Below, piece by piece: positions 52,778 through 61,122 of a stretch of DNA of 64,000 nt. The notes below the pieces were generated by a model. The model saw only the letters and a list, made by a program, of their open reading frames with translations, did no database searches and was not told the DNA's origin. The translations under genes and the position numbers were made by a program. This DNA is from FW021-bin31 sp964647485. Its GTDB lineage: Bacteria; Bacteroidota; Bacteroidia; Chitinophagales; Chitinophagaceae. The stretch covers positions 37,116-101,115 of the forward strand of contig CAZYHV010000014.1 in the NCBI GenBank assembly GCA_964647485.1. Reading direction: 5' to 3'. Numbering within the stretch: position 1 is the stretch's first letter; every line of letters begins with the position of its first letter.

Positions 52778-53914
52778 TTAAAGCGAATCCGAGACTTCTT
52801 TAGAAGGCTTATAGGTGGTCTGTATAAACTGGTTCTTTAAATAAAAGGTCTTTGTATAATAGAGAGGATATCGGTGGGTAGTTAACTGACAAGTGAAACT
52901 CATGGTATCTCCGTCTTTAATCTTATTGAAATCCGAGTTGGGAACTTTGGCCGGCATACAGGATATGGGCTGGGAAAAATCTTCTAAGACGTTTCTGCTG
53001 ATTTCGTTCAGAGAATTTTGAAGATCTTCTATCTCCTGGTTGTTTAGAGAAGAATTTTGCAGTACTTTCGTAGGGACAAATTGTAAATCTCTACCTATGA
53101 CTTTTCCTCTGCGGTAGATCTTATTTGAATCTATTCTGAATTGATCTTGTAATAAGGTATGTACAACCGCCACCTTCACAAAATTTGAATCAGCTTTAAA
53201 ACTAAGATGTTCATAGGATTTTTTTAATTGATATTGATTAGAGAGAAAAGAGTCTATAGGTCGATGAAGCTTGTCATACCATATCTCATGGTGTTGGTAT
53301 TCATATGCTTTTAAAATATAGGGACTTATGCTATATGCATACATGATGACATTTGTAGCTAAATAATGAAAGCCGTTTTTTTCTCTGAATATGGGTAATT
53401 TATAGGGTTGTTTCAACTCCCACTTCCCTTGATATTTGTACGTTGGATAATATCCGTTTTTGGGTAATTGATTTAATTTTATATAAGGTGTAACAAATGA
53501 ATTTTCAAATGCCCATTTTAGAGTGTAATCCCGATTTGGAGTGCTGGAAGTAATGGTTGTATTTGATAAAGTCGGTTTAAAAAATATCCCGTACATGGCA
53601 ATTATAAAGAAAAGAATGGTTAAGATGAACCACAGCGGTTTCCTCTGCCAATCACCAATGGTCTTTTTTTTGTCTCTTTCTACTCTTGCTTCGTAACGTC
53701 TAATTTTTAGAATTCTATCAATATTTTGTATTGATCTCTGATATTCTTTTTGTGTAGCAGAATGATGAATTAACCTTGAAAATTGGGCGTCACTATAACC
53801 AAGGTCTCTGGCAGCTTCTGAGTTACTGATCTTTTCAAATCTTTTTTTCTCTTCGTCGTACTTTCCGTAGAGTAATTTTAATTTACCAATAAATATGGAA
53901 TAAAACTCTGTCAT
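52778..53914 (-). CDS. Membrane-anchored protein with N-terminal HTH-like region, unknown function
   Basis: A 378-residue protein I cannot assign to a named family. The N-terminal ~90 residues are cytoplasmic and charged; NSEAARDLGYSDAQFSRLI looks like a lambda-repressor-type helix-turn-helix and is followed by a helical stretch (EYQRSIQNIDRILKIRRYE). One membrane helix lies at about 92-112 (PLWFILTILFFIIAMYGIFF). The remaining ~265 residues would be periplasmic with little similarity that I recognise. The layout suggests a one-component membrane regulator sensing an extracytoplasmic signal. It is divergent from dctA and lies beside the region D PUL. GTTTT-GAT-AAAAC sits 23 bp upstream of its start (53937-53949). 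Confidence 0.6.
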   Translation of the reverse strand: MTEFYSIFIGKLKLLYGKYDEEKKRFEKISNSEAARDLGYSDAQFSRLIHHSATQKEYQRSIQNIDRILKIRRYEARVERDKKKTIGDWQRKPLWFILTILFFIIAMYGIFFKPTLSNTTITSSTPNRDYTLKWAFENSFVTPYIKLNQLPKNGYYPTYKYQGKWELKQPYKLPIFREKNGFHYLATNVIMYAYSISPYILKAYEYQHHEIWYDKLHRPIDSFLSNQYQLKKSYEHLSFKADSNFVKVAVVHTLLQDQFRIDSNKIYRRGKVIGRDLQFVPTKVLQNSSLNNQEIEDLQNSLNEISRNVLEDFSQPISCMPAKVPNSDFNKIKDGDTMSFTCQLTTHRYPLYYTKTFYLKNQFIQTTYKPSKEVSDSL

Positions 53915-54208
53915 TTTTTAAAATAAAGCCATTGATGTTTTGATAAAACGCCATCCTTTACCCGATACAAATATATTGGATTGGAGTGTCCTAAAAAAAA
54001 ATAATATTTCGATACGCCTCATCTATAGACTTGAAAATAGCGTGTTTTTATTGATTTTTTGAAAATATCCAATAAAAAGTAATAAAATTTGATAAAATTT
54101 AATAAAAGTAGAATAATTTAAAATTATCTATTTAAAATTGTATCCACAAAGTCAAAATAGTGGATATAAATAAGAGCAAAATTTTATGTATAAACAGTAA
54201 CTGAGAAT
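53915..54208. other. Divergent regulatory gap between the membrane HTH gene and dctA
   Basis: This 294-bp AT-rich gap holds no gene. It has the small palindrome GTTTTgatAAAAC at 53937-53949, a run of near-repeats of ATAAAATTT at about 54079-54102, and the inverted repeat TATCCAC/GTGGATA at 54141-54166 (separate entry). It must contain promoters for both flanking genes; I could not fix them. Confidence 0.5.
54141..54166. promoter_or_regulatory. Inverted repeat operator candidate upstream of dctA
   Basis: Perfect 7-bp arms TATCCAC (54141-54147) and GTGGATA (54160-54166) with a 12-base spacer, so arm centres are 19 bases apart, near two helical turns. The element ends 43 bp before the dctA start, a typical place for regulator binding. 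Confidence 0.5.
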
Positions 54209-55495
54209 ATGAAAATAGTTAAATACTTAAAGATACTTTATGTACAGGTAATAATAGGCATTATATTAGGTGTGTTGGTCGGAGCCTTTTTTCCATCTTT
54301 TGCATCTACGGGTAAGATAATTGCGGATACCTACATTCACCTGATTATGATGGTAATTGCACCGGTCATTTTTCTGACCATTGTTCTAGGGATTTCCGGT
54401 GCAGGTGAAATTAAAAAAGTAGGGAGAATTGGTGGAAAAGGGCTATTATACTTTGAAATAGTTACTGTCATTGCGTTGATTGTGGGTTTAATTGCAGGGA
54501 ATATAATTAAGCCTGGGGTAGGGGTGTCAACTGCAAAAATAAGTGCTGATACGGCACAACAATTTAATTCCGGTAATGGTGGAGGGATGAACTGGGCAGA
54601 TTTTATTTCGAATATTGTTCCTTCAAATATCGTCCATGCTTTTGCAGAAGGTAATATATTACAAATATTATTTTTTGCTATTTTATTTAGTATAGGTCTT
54701 GGAAAATTAGGAGGTAAAGCCGGACAGCTTGTTATGGATCTTTTTGATAAGATCAATAAGGTGTTGTTTGAGATTATAGATATGATTGTAAGGGTTAGCC
54801 CCATAGGAGCTTTTGGGGGGATGGCTTATTCTATAGGGAAATTTGGTTTTTCCAGTCTTTTAGCGCTCGGTAAATTAATGCTTACTTTTTATGTGACAGG
54901 TATATTGTTCATTTTCGTTGTCTTAGCATTAATAGCCAGGTATTTTGGCTTTAGTTTATGGAAGATATTAGGTTATATAAAAACGGAAATTCTTATAGTG
55001 TGGGGAACGAGTAGCAGTGAAGTGGTTTTGCCCAATTTGATGGAAAAACTTGAAAAGGCAGGTTGTGACCGGAAGGTCGTTGGTCTTATCGTACCTGCCG
55101 GATATAGTTTCAATCTTGACGGGACCTGTATCTATCTGAGTATGGCGACGATATTTTTGGCACAACTCTTCAATATGCACATGTCTTGGGAGCACCAGTT
55201 TACGATTATCGGGGTGTTATTAATTACGAGTCATGGCGCAGCGGGGGTAACAGGGAGTGGTTTTATTATTCTTACTACGACTTTAGCAGCACTGAATATC
55301 ATACCAATGGAAGGATTGGCCTTATTAATAGGAGTTGATCGTTTTATGAGTGAGGGTAGAGCTATGGTTAATGTGATTGGTAATTCCCTTGCCAGCTTTA
55401 TTATTGCCAAAAGTGAGAATGCCATAGATATGGATGTATATAAGAAGGTTGTTATAGATCGAAAATTGGAAACATCTTCAACTAACTCCTCTTAA
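54209..55495 (+). CDS. dctA: Dicarboxylate/amino acid:cation (DAACS) symporter, DctA-like
   Basis: A 428-residue polytopic inner-membrane protein of usual length for the DAACS family, with about eight hydrophobic membrane segments. Family motifs are seen: VIAPVIFLTIVLGIS, GTSSSEVVLPNLMEKLE (serine-rich re-entrant loop), VPAGYSFNLDGTCIYLSMAT (the conserved NLDGT) and ITSHGAAGVTGSGFI. DctA members take up C4-dicarboxylates such as succinate, fumarate and malate with protons or sodium; glutamate/aspartate uptake (GltP type) is an alternative. It faces the membrane HTH gene head to head and precedes a susC by 85 bp. Confidence 0.88.
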   Translation: MKIVKYLKILYVQVIIGIILGVLVGAFFPSFASTGKIIADTYIHLIMMVIAPVIFLTIVLGISGAGEIKKVGRIGGKGLLYFEIVTVIALIVGLIAGNIIKPGVGVSTAKISADTAQQFNSGNGGGMNWADFISNIVPSNIVHAFAEGNILQILFFAILFSIGLGKLGGKAGQLVMDLFDKINKVLFEIIDMIVRVSPIGAFGGMAYSIGKFGFSSLLALGKLMLTFYVTGILFIFVVLALIARYFGFSLWKILGYIKTEILIVWGTSSSEVVLPNLMEKLEKAGCDRKVVGLIVPAGYSFNLDGTCIYLSMATIFLAQLFNMHMSWEHQFTIIGVLLITSHGAAGVTGSGFIILTTTLAALNIIPMEGLALLIGVDRFMSEGRAMVNVIGNSLASFIIAKSENAIDMDVYKKVVIDRKLETSSTNSS

Positions 55496-55525
55496 CCATT
55501 GGGAGTGGGATCTTAAATTTTATGT

Positions 55526-55558
55526 TTTGAGGAAATAAATATTGGTCAAATAAATTAT
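55526..55558 (+). promoter_or_regulatory. Candidate promoter of the region D susC
   Basis: TTTG (55526-55529), a 21-base spacer and TAAATTAT (55551-55558) resemble the Bacteroidota TTTG/TAnnTTTG promoter, 22 bp upstream of the susC start. Two mismatches in the second box keep this tentative. Confidence 0.3.
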
Positions 55559-55580
55559 TCATTTTCTAATTGTATGTATT

Positions 55581-58500
55581 ATGAAATATAAAATATTTAC
55601 ATTTTTTTTGGGATTATTGAGTATGTCGATTTATGGTCAAGGATTAGCTCAAGGTCGGATACATGGATCTGTTACGGATGCACAGGATGGAGAACCATTA
55701 TCCGGTGTTTCCGTTTTGGAATTTGGTTCTACAAACGGGACAGTAACTGATGAGAAAGGCGAGTATGCCATTGAGTTAAATGCAAATGATACCCTGGTTT
55801 TTCGTTTTGTGGGTTATAAGACTGTTAGAAAAGTGGTTGGTGACCAAAAGACAATCAATGTTTCGCTGGTTAAAAGTGCAAAAGAGTTAAAGGAATTGGT
55901 GGTTACTTCCTTAGGATTTGAGGAAAGTAATGACAAGCTTGGTTATTCTACTTCTAAAATTGAAGGGGATAAAATCGCCAAATCTACGGAAACCACACTG
56001 ATTAACTCTTTATCGGGGAAAGCTTCAGGAGTAATGATTTCTAGAAACTCAGGTGATCCCGGAGCAGGTGCTTATATTCAAATTCGAGGAGTCTCTTCTA
56101 TTACAAGAAGTTCTCAACCTTTGATTGTCATTGATGGGGTACCGGTGAGTAATGATATAAGAGGAAATGGAGACGGCAGGATAGCACAACAATCGAGATT
56201 GAATGATATTAATCCCAATGATATTAAGAGTGTGGATGTGTTGAAAGGGGCATCGGCCGCCGCTCTCTGGGGGACGAAGGCACTTGGAGGAGTTATTATG
56301 ATTACGACAAAAAGTGGTAATTATAATCAAAAATTGAAAATTTCATACAAATCCAGTTATTCCATTGATCAAATTAGTCGAAAATATCCACTTCAAACTA
56401 AATTTGGTAGAGGAAATAATGGGGCGTTTGATGCTAAATCACGTGATTCCTGGGGTGATAAAATAGAGGATAGAAGCGGATCCTCTGATTTATTGAATCT
56501 TACAGGAGAATATTTTATTGATCAAAAGGGTAAAAAATGGTTCCCTATTTTGAAAAAAAATTCCAAAGAAATTTATGATAAATCGAACTTTGATGAAGTT
56601 TTTCATAATGGTCATACCTGGAAAAATGATATTAGTCTCAGTGCCGGAGACGAAAATAATAAAGGCTTTTTCAGTATTAGTGATTTGAATCAACATGGGA
56701 TAATTAGAAATCATTCTGGGTATAGAAGAACTACCTTGAGATTTAATGGTGAGCATAAGTTTTCTAGAAATCTTAAAATTTCTGATAATTTTACATACAC
56801 TAAAACGAGTCAAAACAGAATTCGCAGAGGAGCGAGTTCTTCAGGGCTTTATCTCGGATTATTAAGAACACCTCCGGATTTTGATAATTCGGGCTATAAA
56901 GGAGTTTATTATCCCGGTCCTAATTCGGCTCCGATTGCTCATCGGCAGAGGTCCTATAGAACCCCCTTGGGAGAGAGTGCTTCTGCGATTTATAATAACC
57001 CGCTTTGGACAATTAATGAGCAGGAGAATAAGGCCGTTGTGAATCATTTTATCAATGATTTGAAGTTAACTTTTACGCCCCTGGACTGGTTGGATTTAAT
57101 AGGAAGAGCAGGTATTGATTTTTATACTGAGAGAAAAACACAGTTTAATACACCGGGGGCTGCTTCGGGGGCTTATAAGACAGGAGTCTATACCCCCGAA
57201 CTAGCTGCCAATACCGTATTTAATATGGATTATATCGCTAAAGCAACCCATGCTTTAGGAGAAAATTTTAACGGAACTTTGCTTGTCGGATTCAATTATA
57301 ATGCGAAGAAAAGAGTAACAGAAGGAGCGGATATTTCTAATTTTATACAGTTTACGGATGTAGAGAGCGGGACGAGAGACATTAATAATGCTTTGCCGGA
57401 GAATACGACTGTTTCCAGTACTTTTGGCCAGGAACGTACCGCAGCAGTCTATACATCCATTAACCTGTCCGCCTATGATATGTTGTTTATCAATGGAACA
57501 TTAAGGTCGGAGACGGCTTCTACCTTCGGGAATAAATCGAACAATAACTTCCTTTTCCCTTCTTTGTCGGTGGCCTGGCAGTTTAGTAAACTTATGGGCA
57601 CTACAGATGCTTTTAGTTTTGGGAAGCTCAGGGTTTCTTATGGAGAAGTTGGTGTTCAGCCTGCCCGGTACAAGACGGATAACCTCTTCGTATCTCCAAC
57701 TTATTCTGATGGATTGGCAGGAAATCTTAGTGTAGCACTGTATGGCAATGGTGGATTTGTTCCCAGTGTTTCCAGAGGGAATCCTAATCTTAAACCGGAA
57801 CGTAAGAAAGAAATTGAAATAGGAACCGATTTACGGTTTTTGCAGGACCGGCTTTCGTTTTCCGGTACTTTTTACCATAATGTAACCGAGGATGTTTTAT
57901 TGGATCTCCCCATTGCTAATTCTCGTGGATATAATGTTATATATGCAAATGGTGGAAAATTACAGAATAACGGGATTGAAATCGATCTCGGGTATGATGT
58001 GATTAGTAGAAAAAACTTCAATTGGCAGGTCAAATTGCTTTATTCTCAAGTGAGAAATAAGGTTTTGGATCTTGCCGGAACACAATCTATTAATTTGGGA
58101 GGACTGGCTGCGGTAAATGATAGAGCTGTACAGGGGTATCCGCTTGGGGTATTGTGGGGCTCCAGGATATTGAGAGACGACAAGGGGAACATTGTTTTTG
58201 ATGACAATGGCTTCCCAAAACAAGATGAAGAGGAAGGAGTTATCGGAGATCCCAATCCGGATTGGGAAGGCTCTTTTTCTACGACCTTCTCCTATAAAAA
58301 TTTTACACTTTCTGCCCTTTTGACCACGTTACAGGGAGCCGATATCTATTCGGGGACGGAGGCTGTGCTCTATAGCCTGGGAAGAGCGAAGGAATCGGGA
58401 ATAGAATCTGTTGCTCCGCAGGATCTGAAAGAATTTAATGGGAATACGATTCCGAAAGGAACTACTTTTAGAGGGATAGTGCATGATTTCGGTGCCGGAC

Positions 58501-58823
58501 CTGTGGCCCTGACGGAAGCATGGTACACCAGTGAAGGCGGCTATTTCGGAGGCGGAAATACAGAATTCTATATTGAGGACGGCTCCTGGACAAGGTTGAA
58601 GGAATTAAGACTGGCATATACAATGGATCAGCCCTGGTTAAAAACAGTAGGCTTATCATCGGTTAACCTGTCTCTTACTGCCAGAAATCTGTTTATCTGG
58701 TCTCCTTTTAAAGGCAATGATCCTAATACCAGCCTCAATGGTGTTAGTGTGGCCAGAGGAATAGATTATTTTAACAATCCGGGGATTAAATCATATGTAT
58801 TTACCCTTATGTTGAATTTTTAA
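55581..58823 (+). CDS. SusC/RagA-family TonB-linked outer-membrane transporter
   Basis: A 1080-residue transporter. Signal peptide to about GLAQG, carboxypeptidase-regulatory-like domain at about 27-105 (GSVTDAQDGEPLSGVSVLE, VFRFVGYKTV), linker ELVVTSLGFEESNDKLGYS, plug at about 120-250 (IKSVDVLKGASAAALWG) and a barrel ending FTLMLNF. The LVVTSLG linker and SusD-like_2 type partner place it in the RagA-like branch, members of which can carry peptides or other non-glycan substrates. The linked genes are esterase-like, not glycosidases. Confidence 0.94.
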   Translation: MKYKIFTFFLGLLSMSIYGQGLAQGRIHGSVTDAQDGEPLSGVSVLEFGSTNGTVTDEKGEYAIELNANDTLVFRFVGYKTVRKVVGDQKTINVSLVKSAKELKELVVTSLGFEESNDKLGYSTSKIEGDKIAKSTETTLINSLSGKASGVMISRNSGDPGAGAYIQIRGVSSITRSSQPLIVIDGVPVSNDIRGNGDGRIAQQSRLNDINPNDIKSVDVLKGASAAALWGTKALGGVIMITTKSGNYNQKLKISYKSSYSIDQISRKYPLQTKFGRGNNGAFDAKSRDSWGDKIEDRSGSSDLLNLTGEYFIDQKGKKWFPILKKNSKEIYDKSNFDEVFHNGHTWKNDISLSAGDENNKGFFSISDLNQHGIIRNHSGYRRTTLRFNGEHKFSRNLKISDNFTYTKTSQNRIRRGASSSGLYLGLLRTPPDFDNSGYKGVYYPGPNSAPIAHRQRSYRTPLGESASAIYNNPLWTINEQENKAVVNHFINDLKLTFTPLDWLDLIGRAGIDFYTERKTQFNTPGAASGAYKTGVYTPELAANTVFNMDYIAKATHALGENFNGTLLVGFNYNAKKRVTEGADISNFIQFTDVESGTRDINNALPENTTVSSTFGQERTAAVYTSINLSAYDMLFINGTLRSETASTFGNKSNNNFLFPSLSVAWQFSKLMGTTDAFSFGKLRVSYGEVGVQPARYKTDNLFVSPTYSDGLAGNLSVALYGNGGFVPSVSRGNPNLKPERKKEIEIGTDLRFLQDRLSFSGTFYHNVTEDVLLDLPIANSRGYNVIYANGGKLQNNGIEIDLGYDVISRKNFNWQVKLLYSQVRNKVLDLAGTQSINLGGLAAVNDRAVQGYPLGVLWGSRILRDDKGNIVFDDNGFPKQDEEEGVIGDPNPDWEGSFSTTFSYKNFTLSALLTTLQGADIYSGTEAVLYSLGRAKESGIESVAPQDLKEFNGNTIPKGTTFRGIVHDFGAGPVALTEAWYTSEGGYFGGGNTEFYIEDGSWTRLKELRLAYTMDQPWLKTVGLSSVNLSLTARNLFIWSPFKGNDPNTSLNGVSVARGIDYFNNPGIKSYVFTLMLNF

Positions 58824-58828
58824 ATAAT

Positions 58829-60256
58829 ATGATTATGAAAAAGATAATAGTAATTGTTTGGAGTGTATTGGCGTTATCGGCCTGTAATAAATTCATGGAT
58901 GGGATCAATGAAGATCCGAATAGTCCTACATCTGCGCCTTATGGAAATATACTGACCGGAGCAGAAGTAGGAAGTATTATTGTCCAAACCGGAGCAACTG
59001 CACGTATGGCCAGTTTTTTTTGTAACTATTACACAGGAATTCAAAGACAGTATAAGGGCTATAGCGAGTATGCAGTAACGAGTAGTGATTTTGATAAATA
59101 CTGGCGAGAGGGATTTATAAACGCTTTAAGAAATGCCAAAGAAGCAGAGAATACCGCCGAATATGACGGTGTAAGAGGGGTGACAAGAGGAATTACTCAG
59201 GTACTTCAGGCTTTAACCTTTGGGACGGAAACTGCATTGTTCGGAGATATTCCGTTTGATGAGGTAGCAGATATAGAGATAGAAAATCCAAAGTTTGAGC
59301 CCCAAAAAGAGGTCTATAAAAAAACACAGTTATTGCTTGATAGTGCTATTGTCAACTTAGAAACAAATAAAGACCGGCCATCGGGAGGAACAGATATATA
59401 TTTTGACGGGGATCCTCAATCCTGGATAGAAGTGGCCTATACTCTGAAAGGACGTTTCTACATGCATACGAAAGAGTATGACAAAGCTTATACGGTCGCA
59501 CAAAAGGGGATAAAAGAGAAAAGCCATGCTATGTATGCTCCTCATGGGACGGCAGAGGATAACGCTAATTTAACTTATCAGTTGTTTGACGTAGAGACCA
59601 GAAAGGCGGATTTGGTTGTATCTGATTTTATGGCCAGTTTGATTTTACCTGATCCGGGAGAAAACCCGGATTTTGCAAATTATAGAGGAAATGCCAAAAC
59701 GGATGAAACGGCCCGATATCATTTTTATTTTCATAAAAACGCTGTTGGTATCCAGCCTAATGTTGACGATGGCTTTGCGGCAAAAGACGCTCCGGCTCCG
59801 ATCGTGACTTATGCAGAAAATCTGTTAATATTAGCTGAGGCAGGATTGAGAAGCCAGGGGTTTCAAACCGGTTTGGAAAAGCTCAATGATTTCAGAGCTT
59901 TTATGACCACAGGTGGCTATATGAGGAATGTAAATACAGCCGATCTGCGGTATGATGCTTATTCTTCGTCTGATTTCGAGAATGGAGGGATGGAAAATCA
60001 GGACGGTATTGCAAAAAAAGATGCTTTACTGAGAGAAATTTTGGAAGAACGCTATGTGACTTTATTTGCTCAGATTGAAGGCTTTAATGATATGAGAAGA
60101 ACACAAAATGAAACGAAAGTAAGGGTGCCAGTCAAACCGAATAAGGGGAATAAATTGCCGCAACGCTTTCTATATCCACAATCAGAGATAGACCGCAACG
60201 ATAATGTTCCCGAGCCCTTACCCGGCCTCTTTCACCTGACTGCCGTAAACAAATAA
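58829..60256 (+). CDS. SusD-like (SusD_2 type) outer-membrane lipoprotein
   Basis: A 475-residue lipoprotein (ATG 58829 or 58835; Cys near residue 19, LSAC). It begins with NKFMDGINEDPNSPTSAP and has ITQVLQALTFGTETALFGDIP, NLLILAEAGLRSQGF and ILEERYVTLFAQIEGFNDMRR, and ends without the NPGY-type tail. This pattern fits the SusD-like_2 branch rather than the classical SusD/RagB branch found elsewhere in the window. Partner of the SusC 5 bp upstream. Confidence 0.88.
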   Translation: MIMKKIIVIVWSVLALSACNKFMDGINEDPNSPTSAPYGNILTGAEVGSIIVQTGATARMASFFCNYYTGIQRQYKGYSEYAVTSSDFDKYWREGFINALRNAKEAENTAEYDGVRGVTRGITQVLQALTFGTETALFGDIPFDEVADIEIENPKFEPQKEVYKKTQLLLDSAIVNLETNKDRPSGGTDIYFDGDPQSWIEVAYTLKGRFYMHTKEYDKAYTVAQKGIKEKSHAMYAPHGTAEDNANLTYQLFDVETRKADLVVSDFMASLILPDPGENPDFANYRGNAKTDETARYHFYFHKNAVGIQPNVDDGFAAKDAPAPIVTYAENLLILAEAGLRSQGFQTGLEKLNDFRAFMTTGGYMRNVNTADLRYDAYSSSDFENGGMENQDGIAKKDALLREILEERYVTLFAQIEGFNDMRRTQNETKVRVPVKPNKGNKLPQRFLYPQSEIDRNDNVPEPLPGLFHLTAVNK

Positions 60257-60275
60257 ATATATAGAACAAATTAAA

Positions 60276-61064
60276 ATGAAAAACATGTCATTATTTTTTA
60301 AAAAGGGGAAATGGTCCCTTTGTATTACCGTCTTCCTATTAATAGTAAGCCAGGGGGTCTATGCCCAATCTAAAGATACGCTCAAAGTCCTTTTTGTGGG
60401 AAACAGTTATACCTATTTTTGGAATATGCCCGAGTTGGTCAGCGCCATGGCCGCTTCTCAGGACAAAATTATTATGACCAGAAAATCTACGGTCGGAGGA
60501 GCCTATTGGGAAGAGCATTGGAATGATAAAAGAGGGTTGAAAACCCGAGAAAAAATAGCGAATGGGCATTGGGATATTGTTGTGTTGCAAAATAACAGTA
60601 TGAGTGCGATAGAGAATTATAACAAGTTTTTAAAGTATGGAAAAAAACTGGTTCATCTGGTGCAACAAACCGGTGCTAAGCCTATGTTGTATCTTACCTG
60701 GGCACGAGAATATAATCCCCTGATGCAAAAACAGGTTACTAAAGCGTATACGACACTTGCGAAAAAGACGGGAACAACCGTCGTTCCGGTGGGGCTTATC
60801 TGGAAGGAGGTAAGAAACCTACGCCCTAATTTCAGGCTCTTTCATCCGGATGAAACGCATCCCTCTAATATTGGGAGTTATCTTATTGCAAGCATATTTT
60901 ATGCGGTCTTTACTCATGATAGTACCTCTGCAATCCCCGAGCGGGTAACTACCACTGATAAAAACGGGGAAAAACTGTACTTAGCTATCTTAATGAAGAA
61001 CAATGCCGGTTTTATACACCAGGTGGTAGATGAATATTTTTCTTCAAAAAAAGATAAAGAGTAA
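60276..61064 (+). CDS. Secreted SGNH-family hydrolase (candidate esterase)
   Basis: A 262-residue protein with signal peptide (to about GVYAQ). SGNH features are LFVGNSYTYFWNMPEL with Ser44 in GNS, VVLQNNSM as the Asn-containing block and DETHPSNIG with Asp192/His195. The GNS variant of block I and the early NMPEL are, as I recall, typical of DUF4886-like SGNH proteins. It is not closely similar to the SGNH protein at 45373. It follows the SusD-like gene by 19 bp, so it likely removes ester groups from, or cleaves, the substrate imported by this locus. Confidence 0.82.
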   Translation: MKNMSLFFKKGKWSLCITVFLLIVSQGVYAQSKDTLKVLFVGNSYTYFWNMPELVSAMAASQDKIIMTRKSTVGGAYWEEHWNDKRGLKTREKIANGHWDIVVLQNNSMSAIENYNKFLKYGKKLVHLVQQTGAKPMLYLTWAREYNPLMQKQVTKAYTTLAKKTGTTVVPVGLIWKEVRNLRPNFRLFHPDETHPSNIGSYLIASIFYAVFTHDSTSAIPERVTTTDKNGEKLYLAILMKNNAGFIHQVVDEYFSSKKDKE

Positions 61065-61082
61065 CGAAATCTATTTTTTTAT

Positions 61083-61122
61083 TAACCATTTAACCATCAA
61101 ACCATTAAACCATAATACCATG
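61083..61122 (+). repeat. Five tandem octamers ending in the start codon of the next gene
   Basis: Five consecutive 8-base units, TAACCATT, TAACCATC, AAACCATT, AAACCATA and ATACCATG, run without interruption from 61083 to 61122. All share ACCAT at the same position. The ATG of the last unit (61120-61122) is the preferred start codon of the downstream lipoprotein. The array fills most of the 55-bp gap to the previous gene, so it is the translation initiation region. Confidence 0.8.
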
